The position numbers and the translations under genes were made by a program. The notes under the pieces were generated by a model, which searched no databases, was not told the origin of the DNA, and worked only from the letters and a program-made list of their open reading frames with translations. This document shows positions 1-8,346 of a stretch of DNA of 64,000 nt, piece after piece; position 1 is the stretch's first letter, and every line of letters starts with the position of its first letter. This DNA is from Citricoccus sp. CH26A. Lineage in GTDB: Bacteria; Actinomycetota; Actinomycetes; Actinomycetales; Micrococcaceae. The DNA lies in NCBI RefSeq assembly GCF_000224415.1, contig NZ_AFXQ01000008.1, positions 62,001 to 126,000 of the forward strand. Direction: 5' to 3'.

Positions 1-1
1 G

Positions 2-370
2 GAGCCCTCCCACGGTCACGCCGTCACCCAGCGTCCCGGCACCCGCCATCCCCTCGACCGGGGAGCCCCGGGCCTGGCCGTGCAGGCGGGCATGGGGCCC
101 GAGGAGCTCGCCGAACTGACCGGGGGCCTGCCCCCGCGCCCGGAGGTGGAGCAGGCCCGGCAGCGCGGTTATGCCGTCAGCAACGACGAGGTGCTGGACG
201 GCGTCTCCTCCGTCGCCGTCCCCCTGCGCGTGGACGGGCACCCGCCGGCCGCCGTCGCGGTGGTGTACGCGACCCGCCAGCTGGACGTCGAGGCCCTGGG
301 CAGGAAGCTCGCGCTCAGCGCGGAGCGGGTCGCCGGCCGGCTCGGACAACGCCTGGCCACCGGCCACTGA
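2..370 (+). CDS. IclR-family transcriptional regulator, C-terminal part (5' end outside window)
   Basis: The reading frame is open from the window edge and ends at a stop at 368-370, leaving about 122 residues. They match the end of an IclR effector-binding domain: a HPLDRGAPGLAV segment near the start, then GYAVSNDEVLDGV and a VAVPLR strand, then PAAVAVVY. In this family the stretch closes the ligand-binding GAF-like fold; the N-terminal winged helix must lie upstream of base 1. The gene converges on the hpaI-like aldolase gene. IclR proteins often control aromatic catabolism, so a role in the neighbouring homoprotocatechuate genes is possible but not shown. Confidence 0.8.
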   Translation, partial: EPSHGHAVTQRPGTRHPLDRGAPGLAVQAGMGPEELAELTGGLPPRPEVEQARQRGYAVSNDEVLDGVSSVAVPLRVDGHPPAAVAVVYATRQLDVEALGRKLALSAERVAGRLGQRLATGH

Positions 371-440
371 GCCCTACGGCCACCGCGGCCGCGGTGAGGG
401 GAGCCCGCCAGACGGCCCGCCTGCACGGCGCACGGCAACC

Positions 441-466
441 GGCCCGCCCGGGGTACCGGGCGGGCC
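441..466. terminator. bidirectional hairpin terminator between convergent iclR and hpaI
   Basis: An 11-bp perfect GC stem (441-451 with 456-466) around a GGTA loop lies in the gap between two convergent genes. There is no clear U tract, as is common in high-GC actinobacteria. It would end both the IclR transcript and the hpaH-hpaI transcript. Confidence 0.55.
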
Positions 467-487
467 GGGCGGGCCGATGAGGGCCTG

Positions 488-1357
488 TCAGTAGGATCCG
501 CGCGGCGTCGAGGCCGTCGGCCCGGACGCAGCGCCGCCCGGACCGGGCCCCTGGCCCGGGTCCGGGCACCACGTGTCCGCGAGGGCCTCGGAGCCGCGGG
601 CCAGGAGCGCGACGTCGGCGCCGACGTTCACGAAGTCGGCCCCGGCCTCCACGTAGTCCCGGGCGTGGGCCTCGACGAAGGCGTTGACGCCCACGATCTT
701 CCCCGCGGCCTTGACCTCGGCGATGACCGTCTTGACGGCCGCCACGACGTCGGGATGCGCCTGCTGCCCGATCAGTCCCATGGTGGCGGACAGGTCGGAG
801 GGGCCGATGAAGACCCCGTCGACGCCGTCCACGGCGGCGATCTGCGCCGCGTTCTCCACGGCGGTGGCCGACTCGACCTGGACGAGGAGGGTCACCTGCG
901 CCCCGGCGTCCTGGAGGTACCCGACGGTCCGGTTCCACCGGCCGGACCGGGCCAGGGCCGAACCGACCCCGCGCACCCCGCGCGGCGGGTAGTGCATGGC
1001 CCGCACGGCCGCCTGCGCGTCCTGGACCGTGTGGACCATGGGCACCAGCACGTTCTGGGCGCCCAGGTCCAGGACCTGCTTGATGACCACCTCGTCCAGG
1101 GCGGGGACCCGCACGAGCGCGAGCGTGCCCGTGCCGGCGATCACCCGCAGCTGGGACTGGATGGACTCCAGGGACAGCGGGGCGTGCTCGGCGTCGATGA
1201 GGAGGTAGTCCAGCCCGGCACCCGCGCAGATCTCGGCGGCGGTGGGGTCCCCGGAGGACAGGAACATCCCGGCCACGGGGCGCCCACCGCGGTCCCGGAC
1301 GGCCTCGGCGGTGAACAGGTCCCCCAGGCTCGGTTCAGTGGTCACGCGAATCGGCAT
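488..1357 (-). CDS. hpaI: HpaI-type 2-keto-3-deoxy aldolase (4-hydroxy-2-oxo-heptane-1,7-dioate aldolase)
   Basis: The protein has 289 residues and is a class II pyruvate aldolase of the HpcH/HpaI family. It would split 4-hydroxy-2-oxoheptanedioate into pyruvate and succinate semialdehyde, the last step of homoprotocatechuate breakdown. The catalytic set is visible: H58 (DAEHAPL), R83 (VRVPAL), E162 (QVESA) and D188 (GPSDLS). These sit at a constant offset of 13 from His45, Arg70, Glu149 and Asp175 of E. coli HpaI. The ATG at 1357 lies inside the end of hpaH (16-bp overlap), so the two genes are translationally coupled. The last 25 or so residues are Gly/Pro-rich and extend past the usual family end. 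The family accepts several 2-oxo acids, so the exact substrate rests on context. Confidence 0.85.
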   Translation of the reverse strand: MPIRVTTEPSLGDLFTAEAVRDRGGRPVAGMFLSSGDPTAAEICAGAGLDYLLIDAEHAPLSLESIQSQLRVIAGTGTLALVRVPALDEVVIKQVLDLGAQNVLVPMVHTVQDAQAAVRAMHYPPRGVRGVGSALARSGRWNRTVGYLQDAGAQVTLLVQVESATAVENAAQIAAVDGVDGVFIGPSDLSATMGLIGQQAHPDVVAAVKTVIAEVKAAGKIVGVNAFVEAHARDYVEAGADFVNVGADVALLARGSEALADTWCPDPGQGPGPGGAASGPTASTPRGSY

Positions 1358-2127
1358 GTCACCGTTCCCAACGGTCCGTAGTCTGCGTACACGGTGTCCC
1401 CGGCGTAGACCCACATGGGCCGGGTGAAGGACCCGGCCAGGATGATCTCCCCGGCCTCGAGCACGTCCCCGTGCCCGGCGATCCGGTTGGCCAGCCAGTG
1501 CACCCCGTTGGCCGGGTGGTTCAGCACGCCGGCGGCCACGCCGGTCTCGATGATCTCCTCGTTGCGTGACAGGATGCCGGCGACCCAGCGCAGGTCCACG
1601 TCCCCGACGCCGACCGGGCGCCCGCCGAGCACCATGGAGCCCAGGGCGGCGTTGTCCGAGATGGTGTCCGTGATGGTGCGGCCCTTCATCTCGATGCGGG
1701 AGTCCAGCACCTCCAGGGCGGGCACCACGTACTCGGTGGCGCGCAGCACGTCCATCAGGTTCAGCCCGGGGCCGCGCAGCTCGTCCTTGAGCACGAAGGC
1801 CAGCTCCATCTCGATGCGCGGGTGGGTGTACCTGGCCCACTCGTACACGTGGCCGGACTCGACCACCTGGTCGTCGAAGATCACCCCGTAGTCCGGCTCG
1901 TCGATGCCGGTGGCCTCCTGCATGGCCTTGGAGGTCAGGCCGATCTTGTGGCCGACCTTGGTGCGGCCGGCCTCGACCTGTCGCTCGGCCCAGATGCGCT
2001 GGACGGCGTACGAGTCCTCGATCTGCATCTCGGGGTAGCGCGCGGTGAGCAACGGGACGGGCTGGCGGTCGATGCCGGCCCGGTGCAGTTCGTCGGCGAT
2101 CTTCACGTGGGTCTCATGGTCGAGCAA
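1342..2127 (-). CDS. hpaH: 2-oxo-hept-4-ene-1,7-dioate hydratase (HpaH-like)
   Basis: The protein has 261 residues and belongs to the FAH-fold hydratase/decarboxylase family (MhpD/HpaH). It would add water to 2-oxohept-4-ene-1,7-dioate to make the aldolase substrate. Features seen include GRTKVGHKIGLTS, IEMELAFVL (metal-binding acidic residues) and GMV-type glycine turns. I place the start at the TTG at 2127. It follows GGGAGGAG at 6-nt spacing and gives the family N-terminus LLDHETHVKIADEL. An upstream ATG at 2217 would translate through the palindromic operator at 2186-2197 and is unlikely. The 3' end overlaps hpaI by 16 bp. Confidence 0.82.
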   Translation of the reverse strand: MLDHETHVKIADELHRAGIDRQPVPLLTARYPEMQIEDSYAVQRIWAERQVEAGRTKVGHKIGLTSKAMQEATGIDEPDYGVIFDDQVVESGHVYEWARYTHPRIEMELAFVLKDELRGPGLNLMDVLRATEYVVPALEVLDSRIEMKGRTITDTISDNAALGSMVLGGRPVGVGDVDLRWVAGILSRNEEIIETGVAAGVLNHPANGVHWLANRIAGHGDVLEAGEIILAGSFTRPMWVYAGDTVYADYGPLGTVTCRFA

Positions 2128-2185
2128 GCTGGCTCCTCCCAGGGGGGCCCGTGGCATGCCGCCACGGGGTGGGCGTTGTGCCTCG

Positions 2186-2197
2186 ATCGTATACGAT
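2186..2197. promoter_or_regulatory. palindromic operator ATCGTATACGAT upstream of hpaH-hpaI (probable GntR/FCD site)
   Basis: A perfect 12-bp palindrome lies 59 bp upstream of the hpaH start. The same 12 bases recur at 10000-10011, upstream of the other catabolic operon. The core TCGTATACGA fits the T-N-G-T-N-N-A-C-N-A type of site known for FadR/FCD GntR proteins, and such a protein is encoded at 7633-8346. Binding is inferred. Confidence 0.75.
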
Positions 2198-2263
2198 AAC
2201 GGCGCGACCTGCGTCACATGTCGCGGCCCCTGTTGGGACGAGGCGGGGGCGGTGCCGGCAGGC

Positions 2264-3118
2264 TCAGGGCAGGATGCGCAACCGCCGGGCGGTGGCGACC
2301 GCCTCGACCCGGTTGTTGCAGTGCAGCTTCATCATCACCGAGCGCATGTAGCTCTTGACGGTCACCGGGCTGAGGGAGAGGCGCTCCCCGATCTCGGCGT
2401 AGCTGCAACCGAGGGCCACCTGCGACATCACGTCCATCTCCCGTCGGGTCAGCGCGGGCACCTCGGCCGGCACCGTCCCCCGGCGCTCGAGGCGCTCCGC
2501 CACCGCGCGCACGGCGGCGACCAGGGTGGGGTCGTGGCTGGAGTGGGCGATCGCGATGAGCTCGGAGTGCGCGGTGCGCACGGCCTCCTCGAGGTCCCGG
2601 GCGTCACCGGCACCGGCACTGTCGGCCAGGCCGATCATGGACACCCGACGGTCGACCTCGTCGCGCACGCGCAGCTCCTGGGCGATCGCGCGGCCGGTGG
2701 ACACCATGCCGTGGATCACCCGGTCCCCCACGGTGCCCGCCTGCCGCGTGGCGGCGTACAGCACGGCGCGCGGCCGCTGGCCCACCACCACGGGGATGGC
2801 CGCCATGGAGGAGAGCCCCTCGGCACTGACCACCTCGTCGAACTGGTGCGTGATGGACGGCGCGGTGACGTAGTCCTCGACGGTCAGCGGCCGGTCCCGG
2901 GCCATCGCCTCGCCGCCCAGCCCCTGGCCCACGGGCACCTGCTGCCCGGCCAGGACCCTGGTCCTGGCGCCCCGCAGCTCGGAGATCTCCAGGCGGCCGT
3001 CGTGCACGATCCCACCGAAGCACACGTCCGTGAGCGTCTCCTGGCGCACCTTGCGCAGCCACGCCCGGATGAGCTCCCGGTCATCAGGGCGCAGCAGTTC
3101 GACGGACGGGCTCAACAC
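2264..3118 (-). CDS. GAF-LuxR transcriptional regulator
   Basis: The protein has 284 residues. The N-terminal two thirds look like a GAF sensor domain (VGQGLGGEAMARDRPLTVEDY, then a VVVGQRPRAVLYAA strand). The C-terminus is a LuxR/NarL helix-turn-helix (LTRREMDVMSQVALG, YAEIGERLSLSPVTVKSYM). No receiver domain is present, so it probably senses a small molecule directly. The GTG at 3118 is chosen because GGAGAG lies 6 nt upstream; an ATG at 3160 would overlap the transporter terminator. Its place between the hydratase and the transporter suggests it regulates part of the aromatic cluster, but the ligand is unknown. Confidence 0.75.
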   Translation of the reverse strand: MLSPSVELLRPDDRELIRAWLRKVRQETLTDVCFGGIVHDGRLEISELRGARTRVLAGQQVPVGQGLGGEAMARDRPLTVEDYVTAPSITHQFDEVVSAEGLSSMAAIPVVVGQRPRAVLYAATRQAGTVGDRVIHGMVSTGRAIAQELRVRDEVDRRVSMIGLADSAGAGDARDLEEAVRTAHSELIAIAHSSHDPTLVAAVRAVAERLERRGTVPAEVPALTRREMDVMSQVALGCSYAEIGERLSLSPVTVKSYMRSVMMKLHCNNRVEAVATARRLRILP

Positions 3119-3134
3119 AGGCGGCTCTCCCCTC

Positions 3135-3152
3135 GTGTGTGATCCACAACAC
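3135..3152. promoter_or_regulatory. imperfect inverted repeat upstream of the LuxR-type gene
   Basis: The arms GTGTGTG and CACAACAC flank a central ATC (core TGTGATCCACA) 17 bp upstream of the regulator's GTG start. It could be an autoregulatory site. No second copy was found that would support a family. Confidence 0.3.
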
Positions 3153-3163
3153 TTTAGCAAACA

Positions 3164-3201
3164 AGGAAGCCACGGCCCGCGCTGCCGGGCCGTGGCTTCC
3201 T
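3164..3201 (-). terminator. terminator downstream of the MHS transporter gene
   Basis: A perfect 16-bp stem (3164-3179 with 3186-3201, loop CGCTGC) starts 15 bp after the transporter stop codon. On the minus strand a TTGTTTGC stretch follows, a weak U-rich tail. It separates the transporter transcript from the regulator gene. Confidence 0.8.
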
Positions 3202-3215
3202 GGGGTCGACGCGGA

Positions 3216-4670
3216 TCAGGCGGCGTTCACCGGCTCCGCGGTCGCCTCCTGGGCGCCGAGGTCGGATCCCTTGGTCTCGCGCAGCATGGCCAGGACCACC
3301 ACGCTGATCACCGCGATGCCCGAGAGCATCAGGCCCACGGCCCCGCCGCCGAAGGTCGCCATCAGGGTGGCCGCGGCCAGCGGCGGCAGGGCCCCGCCGA
3401 AGATCCCCGCCAGGCTGTAGGCCAGCCCGGCACCGGTGTAGCGGTACTCGGTCTGGAACAGCTCGGGCAGGAAGGACCCGGCGGCGCCGAAGCTCAGCCC
3501 GGCCACGACGAGCGTCCCGATCACGCCGAGGGTGAAGAACAGGAAGCTGCCCCCCTCCTCGGTCATCCCCGTGTTCAGCACCGGGAACATCACGAAGGAC
3601 CAGACCAGGCCGACCACGCCGGCCAGCAGCAGGGTGCCCCGGCGCCCGATGCGGTCGGAGAGGATTCCCGAGCCCACGGTGGCGATCGCGAAGAACACGG
3701 AGGTGATGACGCCGGTGGTCAGCACCTCGTTGCGCTCCAGCTGCAGCACGGTCGTGCCGTAGCTGGTGAGGAACGAGGTCCCGATGTAGAAGAAGGCGAA
3801 CAGGGAGCTGAAGGCCAGCCCGCCCAGCAGCATCTCCTTCCACTGCCGGCGCACGGACTCCCAGATCGGCAGGGTGCGGGGGGACGCCGACGCCCCGGCC
3901 GGCCCACCGGCCCGCACGTCCTCCGCCCGGGCCCTGGCCTCCGCGACGGCCTTGGCCTTGGCCGCCAGGAACACCGGGGTCTCCTCGATGCTCAGGCGGA
4001 TCCACAGGCCGACGATCACCAGGGCGGCGCTGAGGACGAACGGCACGCGCCAGCCGATCTCCATGAACGCCCCGGAGGAGTCCCCGAGGGTGATGTTGGT
4101 GACGAGGAAGGTGCCACTGGCCAGGCCGAACGCGATCGCCGGGCCGAGCATCGGCAGGGAGGCGAAGTAGCCGCGCAGCTTCGGCGGGGCGTACTCGGCG
4201 GCCATCAACGCGGCCCCGGCCCACTCACCGCCCACGGCGAACCCCTGCAGGAAGCGCAGGGTCACCAGCAGGATGGGGGCGACGACCGCGAAGGCCCCGA
4301 GGCTCGCCGGCGTCGGCAGCAGGCCGATCAGCACGGTGGCCACGCCCATGATCAGCAGGGTGGCCACGAGGGCCTTCTTGCGGCCGATCCGGTCTCCGAA
4401 GTGTCCGAAGATGACCGCACCCACGGGCCGCGCGAAGAAGGCGACCGCGAAGGTGGCGAAGGAGGCCACCAGGCCACCGGCCTCGCCCAGGGTGCCGAAG
4501 AAGAGGGTGGGGAACACCAGCGCCGCCGCGGTGCCGTAGATGAAGAAGTCGTAGTACTCGATGGTGGTGCCCACCGTGGTGGCGACGGCGACGCGGCCCA
4601 TCGGCGGCTTCTTGGCGGGCGCGGCGGCCTCGGTCAACGGCTGCTGCCGGTCATGGCTCATCAGGGTCAT
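3216..4670 (-). CDS. MFS transporter, metabolite:H+ symporter (MHS) type
   Basis: The protein has 484 residues and about 12 predicted membrane helices. Family motifs are clear: TIEYYDFFIYGT in helix 1, the loop 2-3 motif GHFGDRIGRKK, then RFLQGFAVGGEWAGA and the repeat SDRIGRRGTLL in the second half. MHS carriers import organic acids with protons. Given the neighbours, aromatic acids such as hydroxyphenylacetates are likely substrates, but this is context only. A hydrophilic Ala/Lys-rich segment after helix 6 is the usual central loop. The ATG at 4670 follows AGGAGA. It appears to be its own transcription unit, bounded by hairpins on both sides. Confidence 0.85.
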   Translation of the reverse strand: MTLMSHDRQQPLTEAAAPAKKPPMGRVAVATTVGTTIEYYDFFIYGTAAALVFPTLFFGTLGEAGGLVASFATFAVAFFARPVGAVIFGHFGDRIGRKKALVATLLIMGVATVLIGLLPTPASLGAFAVVAPILLVTLRFLQGFAVGGEWAGAALMAAEYAPPKLRGYFASLPMLGPAIAFGLASGTFLVTNITLGDSSGAFMEIGWRVPFVLSAALVIVGLWIRLSIEETPVFLAAKAKAVAEARARAEDVRAGGPAGASASPRTLPIWESVRRQWKEMLLGGLAFSSLFAFFYIGTSFLTSYGTTVLQLERNEVLTTGVITSVFFAIATVGSGILSDRIGRRGTLLLAGVVGLVWSFVMFPVLNTGMTEEGGSFLFFTLGVIGTLVVAGLSFGAAGSFLPELFQTEYRYTGAGLAYSLAGIFGGALPPLAAATLMATFGGGAVGLMLSGIAVISVVVLAMLRETKGSDLGAQEATAEPVNAA

Positions 4671-4696
4671 GGCCTCTCCTCAGTGCGGACGATCAA

Positions 4697-4712
4697 TGTG
4701 ATGCGCGCCACA
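4697..4712. promoter_or_regulatory. CRP/GlxR-like palindrome upstream of the MHS transporter
   Basis: TGTGA-N6-CCACA lies 27 bp upstream of the transporter start. It differs by one base from the TGTGA-N6-TCACA consensus of CRP/GlxR proteins. A candidate -10 (CATAGT, minus strand, 4711-4716) overlaps it, so binding there would probably repress. This could be the catabolite control point for uptake. Confidence 0.4.
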
Positions 4713-4730
4713 CTATGAGCCGAAAGGACC

Positions 4731-4760
4731 GCCCGTTACCTCCCGAAGGAGGTAACGGGC
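4731..4760 (-). terminator. second of two tandem hairpins after the dioxygenase gene
   Basis: A perfect 13-bp stem (4731-4743 with 4748-4760) has a CGAA tetraloop. On the minus strand it is followed by GGTCCTTTC. It lies just beyond another hairpin at 4769-4813, which suggests double termination of the catabolic operon. Confidence 0.7.
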
Positions 4761-4768
4761 CCAGACCA

Positions 4769-4813
4769 CGACGCCGGCCGGTCCCCCACGACGTGAGGTG
4801 CCGGCCGGCGTCG
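4769..4813 (-). terminator. first hairpin after the homoprotocatechuate dioxygenase gene
   Basis: A 13-bp perfect stem (4769-4781 with 4801-4813) and a 19-nt loop lie 12 bp beyond the dioxygenase stop. With the next hairpin it forms a tandem terminator. Confidence 0.6.
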
Positions 4814-4825
4814 GGAGACGACGGG

Positions 4826-5992
4826 TCAGAGCTGGTTGCCGAGCTTGAAGCCCTTGGCGGCCTCACCCTTCCAGGTGCCGGACTCGTCGCCCTCACGGGT
4901 GTAGGAGAACCCGTCGGCGCCGATGGTCACGTCCATCTCGGAGTCGTCGGTGCGGGCCACGACCTCCTTCGGGTTCCCGTCCAGGTCGAGCACCAGGGAG
5001 GCGTTGGTGTACCAGGACGGGACGACCGGGTTGCCCCAGAAGTCGCGGCGCTGGTTGTCGTGCACGTCCCAGGTGACGACCGGGTTGTCCGGGTCGCCGG
5101 TGTAGTAGTCCTGGGTGTAGATCTCGATCCGGTGGCCGTCCGGGTCCAGGATGTAGAGGTAGAAGGCGTTGGAGACGCCGTGGCGGCCGGGGCCGCGCTC
5201 GATCCGGTCGGAGATGCGCAGGGCGCCCATCTTGTCGCAGATCGCCAGGATGTTGTGCTTCTCATGAGTGGAGAACGCCACGTGGTGCATGCGCGGGCCG
5301 TCGCCGCCGGTCATGGCGGTGTCGTGGACGGTGGGCTTGCGCCGCATCCAGGCCGCGTACACGGTGCCGGCCTCGTCCTGGATGTCCTCGGTGACGCGGA
5401 AGCCCAGGTCCTGCATGAACTTCGTGGCGCGCGGCACGTCCGGGGTGACCTGGTTGAAGTGGTCCAGGCGCACCAGCGCCCCCGGGGTGTAGAGGTCGTA
5501 GCGCCAGGCCAGGCGCTCGACGTGCTCGACGTCGTAGAAGAACTCGTACGGGAAACCCAGCGGGTCCTCCACGCGCACCGAGTCGCCGATGCCCTTGGTG
5601 AAGCCCTCCGGGCGGCGCTCCACGCGGCAGCCGAGCTCCTCGTAGAACGCCACGGCCTTGTCCAGCTCCTCGGGGCTGCGCACCCGGTAGGAGAAGGCGG
5701 CCACGGCGGCCACCGGGCCCTTGCGCAGCACCAGGTTGTGGTGGATGAACTCCTCGAGGGAGCGCAGGTAGATGGTCTCCTCGTCCTCCTCGGTCACGGT
5801 CAGCCCGAGCACGTCCACGTAGAACTCACGGGACTTGGCCAGGTCGGTGACCACCAGCTCCATGTAGGCGCAGCGCAGGATGTCCGGCGCCGGGGCCTTC
5901 GGGGTGGGGATCGGGTTGTCGGAGTGGATGGGGGCCTCCTGGGAGACGTAGAAGCCCGAGGACGTCATCGTCCGGTCGTCGAGGTGGGTCAT
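4826..5992 (-). CDS. hpcB: homoprotocatechuate (3,4-dihydroxyphenylacetate) 2,3-dioxygenase, type I extradiol
   Basis: The protein has 388 residues with two VOC/glyoxalase-fold halves. It opens the catechol ring of 3,4-dihydroxyphenylacetate next to the hydroxyls, giving 5-carboxymethyl-2-hydroxymuconate semialdehyde. Metal ligands are H178 (RLDHFN), H237 (RMHHVAF) and E290 (HRIEIY). The acid/base histidine H223 (TVHDTAM), N180, H271 and Y280 are also present. All are offset by 23 from the well-studied Brevibacterium fuscum enzyme (His155, His214, Glu267, His200), which implies an extra N-terminal stretch of about 23 residues. Fe(II) versus Mn(II) use cannot be told from sequence. It is the last gene of the fusion-gntR-dehydrogenase-dioxygenase operon. 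Confidence 0.95.
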   Translation of the reverse strand: MTHLDDRTMTSSGFYVSQEAPIHSDNPIPTPKAPAPDILRCAYMELVVTDLAKSREFYVDVLGLTVTEEDEETIYLRSLEEFIHHNLVLRKGPVAAVAAFSYRVRSPEELDKAVAFYEELGCRVERRPEGFTKGIGDSVRVEDPLGFPYEFFYDVEHVERLAWRYDLYTPGALVRLDHFNQVTPDVPRATKFMQDLGFRVTEDIQDEAGTVYAAWMRRKPTVHDTAMTGGDGPRMHHVAFSTHEKHNILAICDKMGALRISDRIERGPGRHGVSNAFYLYILDPDGHRIEIYTQDYYTGDPDNPVVTWDVHDNQRRDFWGNPVVPSWYTNASLVLDLDGNPKEVVARTDDSEMDVTIGADGFSYTREGDESGTWKGEAAKGFKLGNQL

Positions 5993-6042
5993 GACTGGTC
6001 CTTGCTCTGGAAGGGAATGCTGGAAGGGGGAGGTGGGGGCGG

Positions 6043-7589
<1,547 letters not shown>

Positions 7590-7632
7590 CGTGGGGTCCT
7601 CTCGGTGGGGCAGGCGGACGGCTGGGGTGGGT

Positions 7633-8346
7633 TCAGTGCTGGTCGGCGGGCGCCATGGTGTCCATGTACGCCGCCAGGGTGTTGGCGCGGTGTTGCCGGG
7701 CGGCCGTCTCGATGTCCTGGAACGGGGCACCGGCGGCGATGAGGTCGAGCAGCTGGTCGTGCTCGGCCACGGACTGGGGTGCCCTGCCGGGCACGTGGGC
7801 GAAGGTCGACGAGCGCAACGCGGTCAGGCGGTTCCAGCCGCGGTGCACGAGGTCCAGGATGTGCGGGTTCTGGTGGTGCTCGAACAGGGTGGAGTGGAAC
7901 TCCTTGTTCAGGGCGGTGAACTCGACCGGGTCGAAGTCGTCCAGCAGGGCGCGCATCCGGGCGTTGATGACCCGGGCCCGCTCCAGTTCCCCGGCGGTGA
8001 CCAGCGGGGCGCACTGGGCCGTGGAGAAGCCCTCCACCAGCGCCAGCGTCTCCATGGTGTACCTGTACTCCTCGGGGTCCACGCCGACGACGGTCGCCCC
8101 CACGTTGCGCTCGTAGGAGACGAGGTCGTCGTGCTGGAGACGACGGATCGCCTCCCGCACCGGCACCACGGACATCCCGAGCTCCTCGGCCAGCTGGGCC
8201 AGGACGAGCCGGCTGCCCGGGGCGAAACGGCCCTGCTGGATGCCCTCGATCAGCGCCTGGTAGGCCCGGTCCGCCTTGGAGTGGCTCTCCGCGGGGACCA
8301 CGGTGTCCGGCACCCCCGCCGGCGCGGTGCCCCGGAGGGTGCTCAC
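7633..8346 (-). CDS. GntR-family (FCD subfamily) repressor of the aromatic operons
   Basis: The protein has 237 residues: a winged helix (about 22-88; YQALIEGIQQGRFAPGSRL, LAEELGMSVVPVREAI) followed by an all-helical FCD ligand domain. That domain holds the typical spaced acidic and histidine residues (NKEFHSTLF, VAEHDQLLDLI, ARQHRANT), likely a metal site that helps bind a carboxylate ligand. The GTG start at 8346 shares GTGA with the stop of the preceding gene, so translation is coupled. It sits inside the operon it most likely controls. Two identical palindromes (2186-2197, 10000-10011) match the FCD site type. The effector is probably a pathway acid; this is inference. Confidence 0.85.
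   Translation of the reverse strand: MSTLRGTAPAGVPDTVVPAESHSKADRAYQALIEGIQQGRFAPGSRLVLAQLAEELGMSVVPVREAIRRLQHDDLVSYERNVGATVVGVDPEEYRYTMETLALVEGFSTAQCAPLVTAGELERARVINARMRALLDDFDPVEFTALNKEFHSTLFEHHQNPHILDLVHRGWNRLTALRSSTFAHVPGRAPQSVAEHDQLLDLIAAGAPFQDIETAARQHRANTLAAYMDTMAPADQH

Noticed and set aside
2128-2217. Upstream ATG start for the hydratase gene
   Set aside because: It would translate the palindromic operator and adds residues unlike the family. A TTG with a strong ribosome site gives the normal N-terminus.
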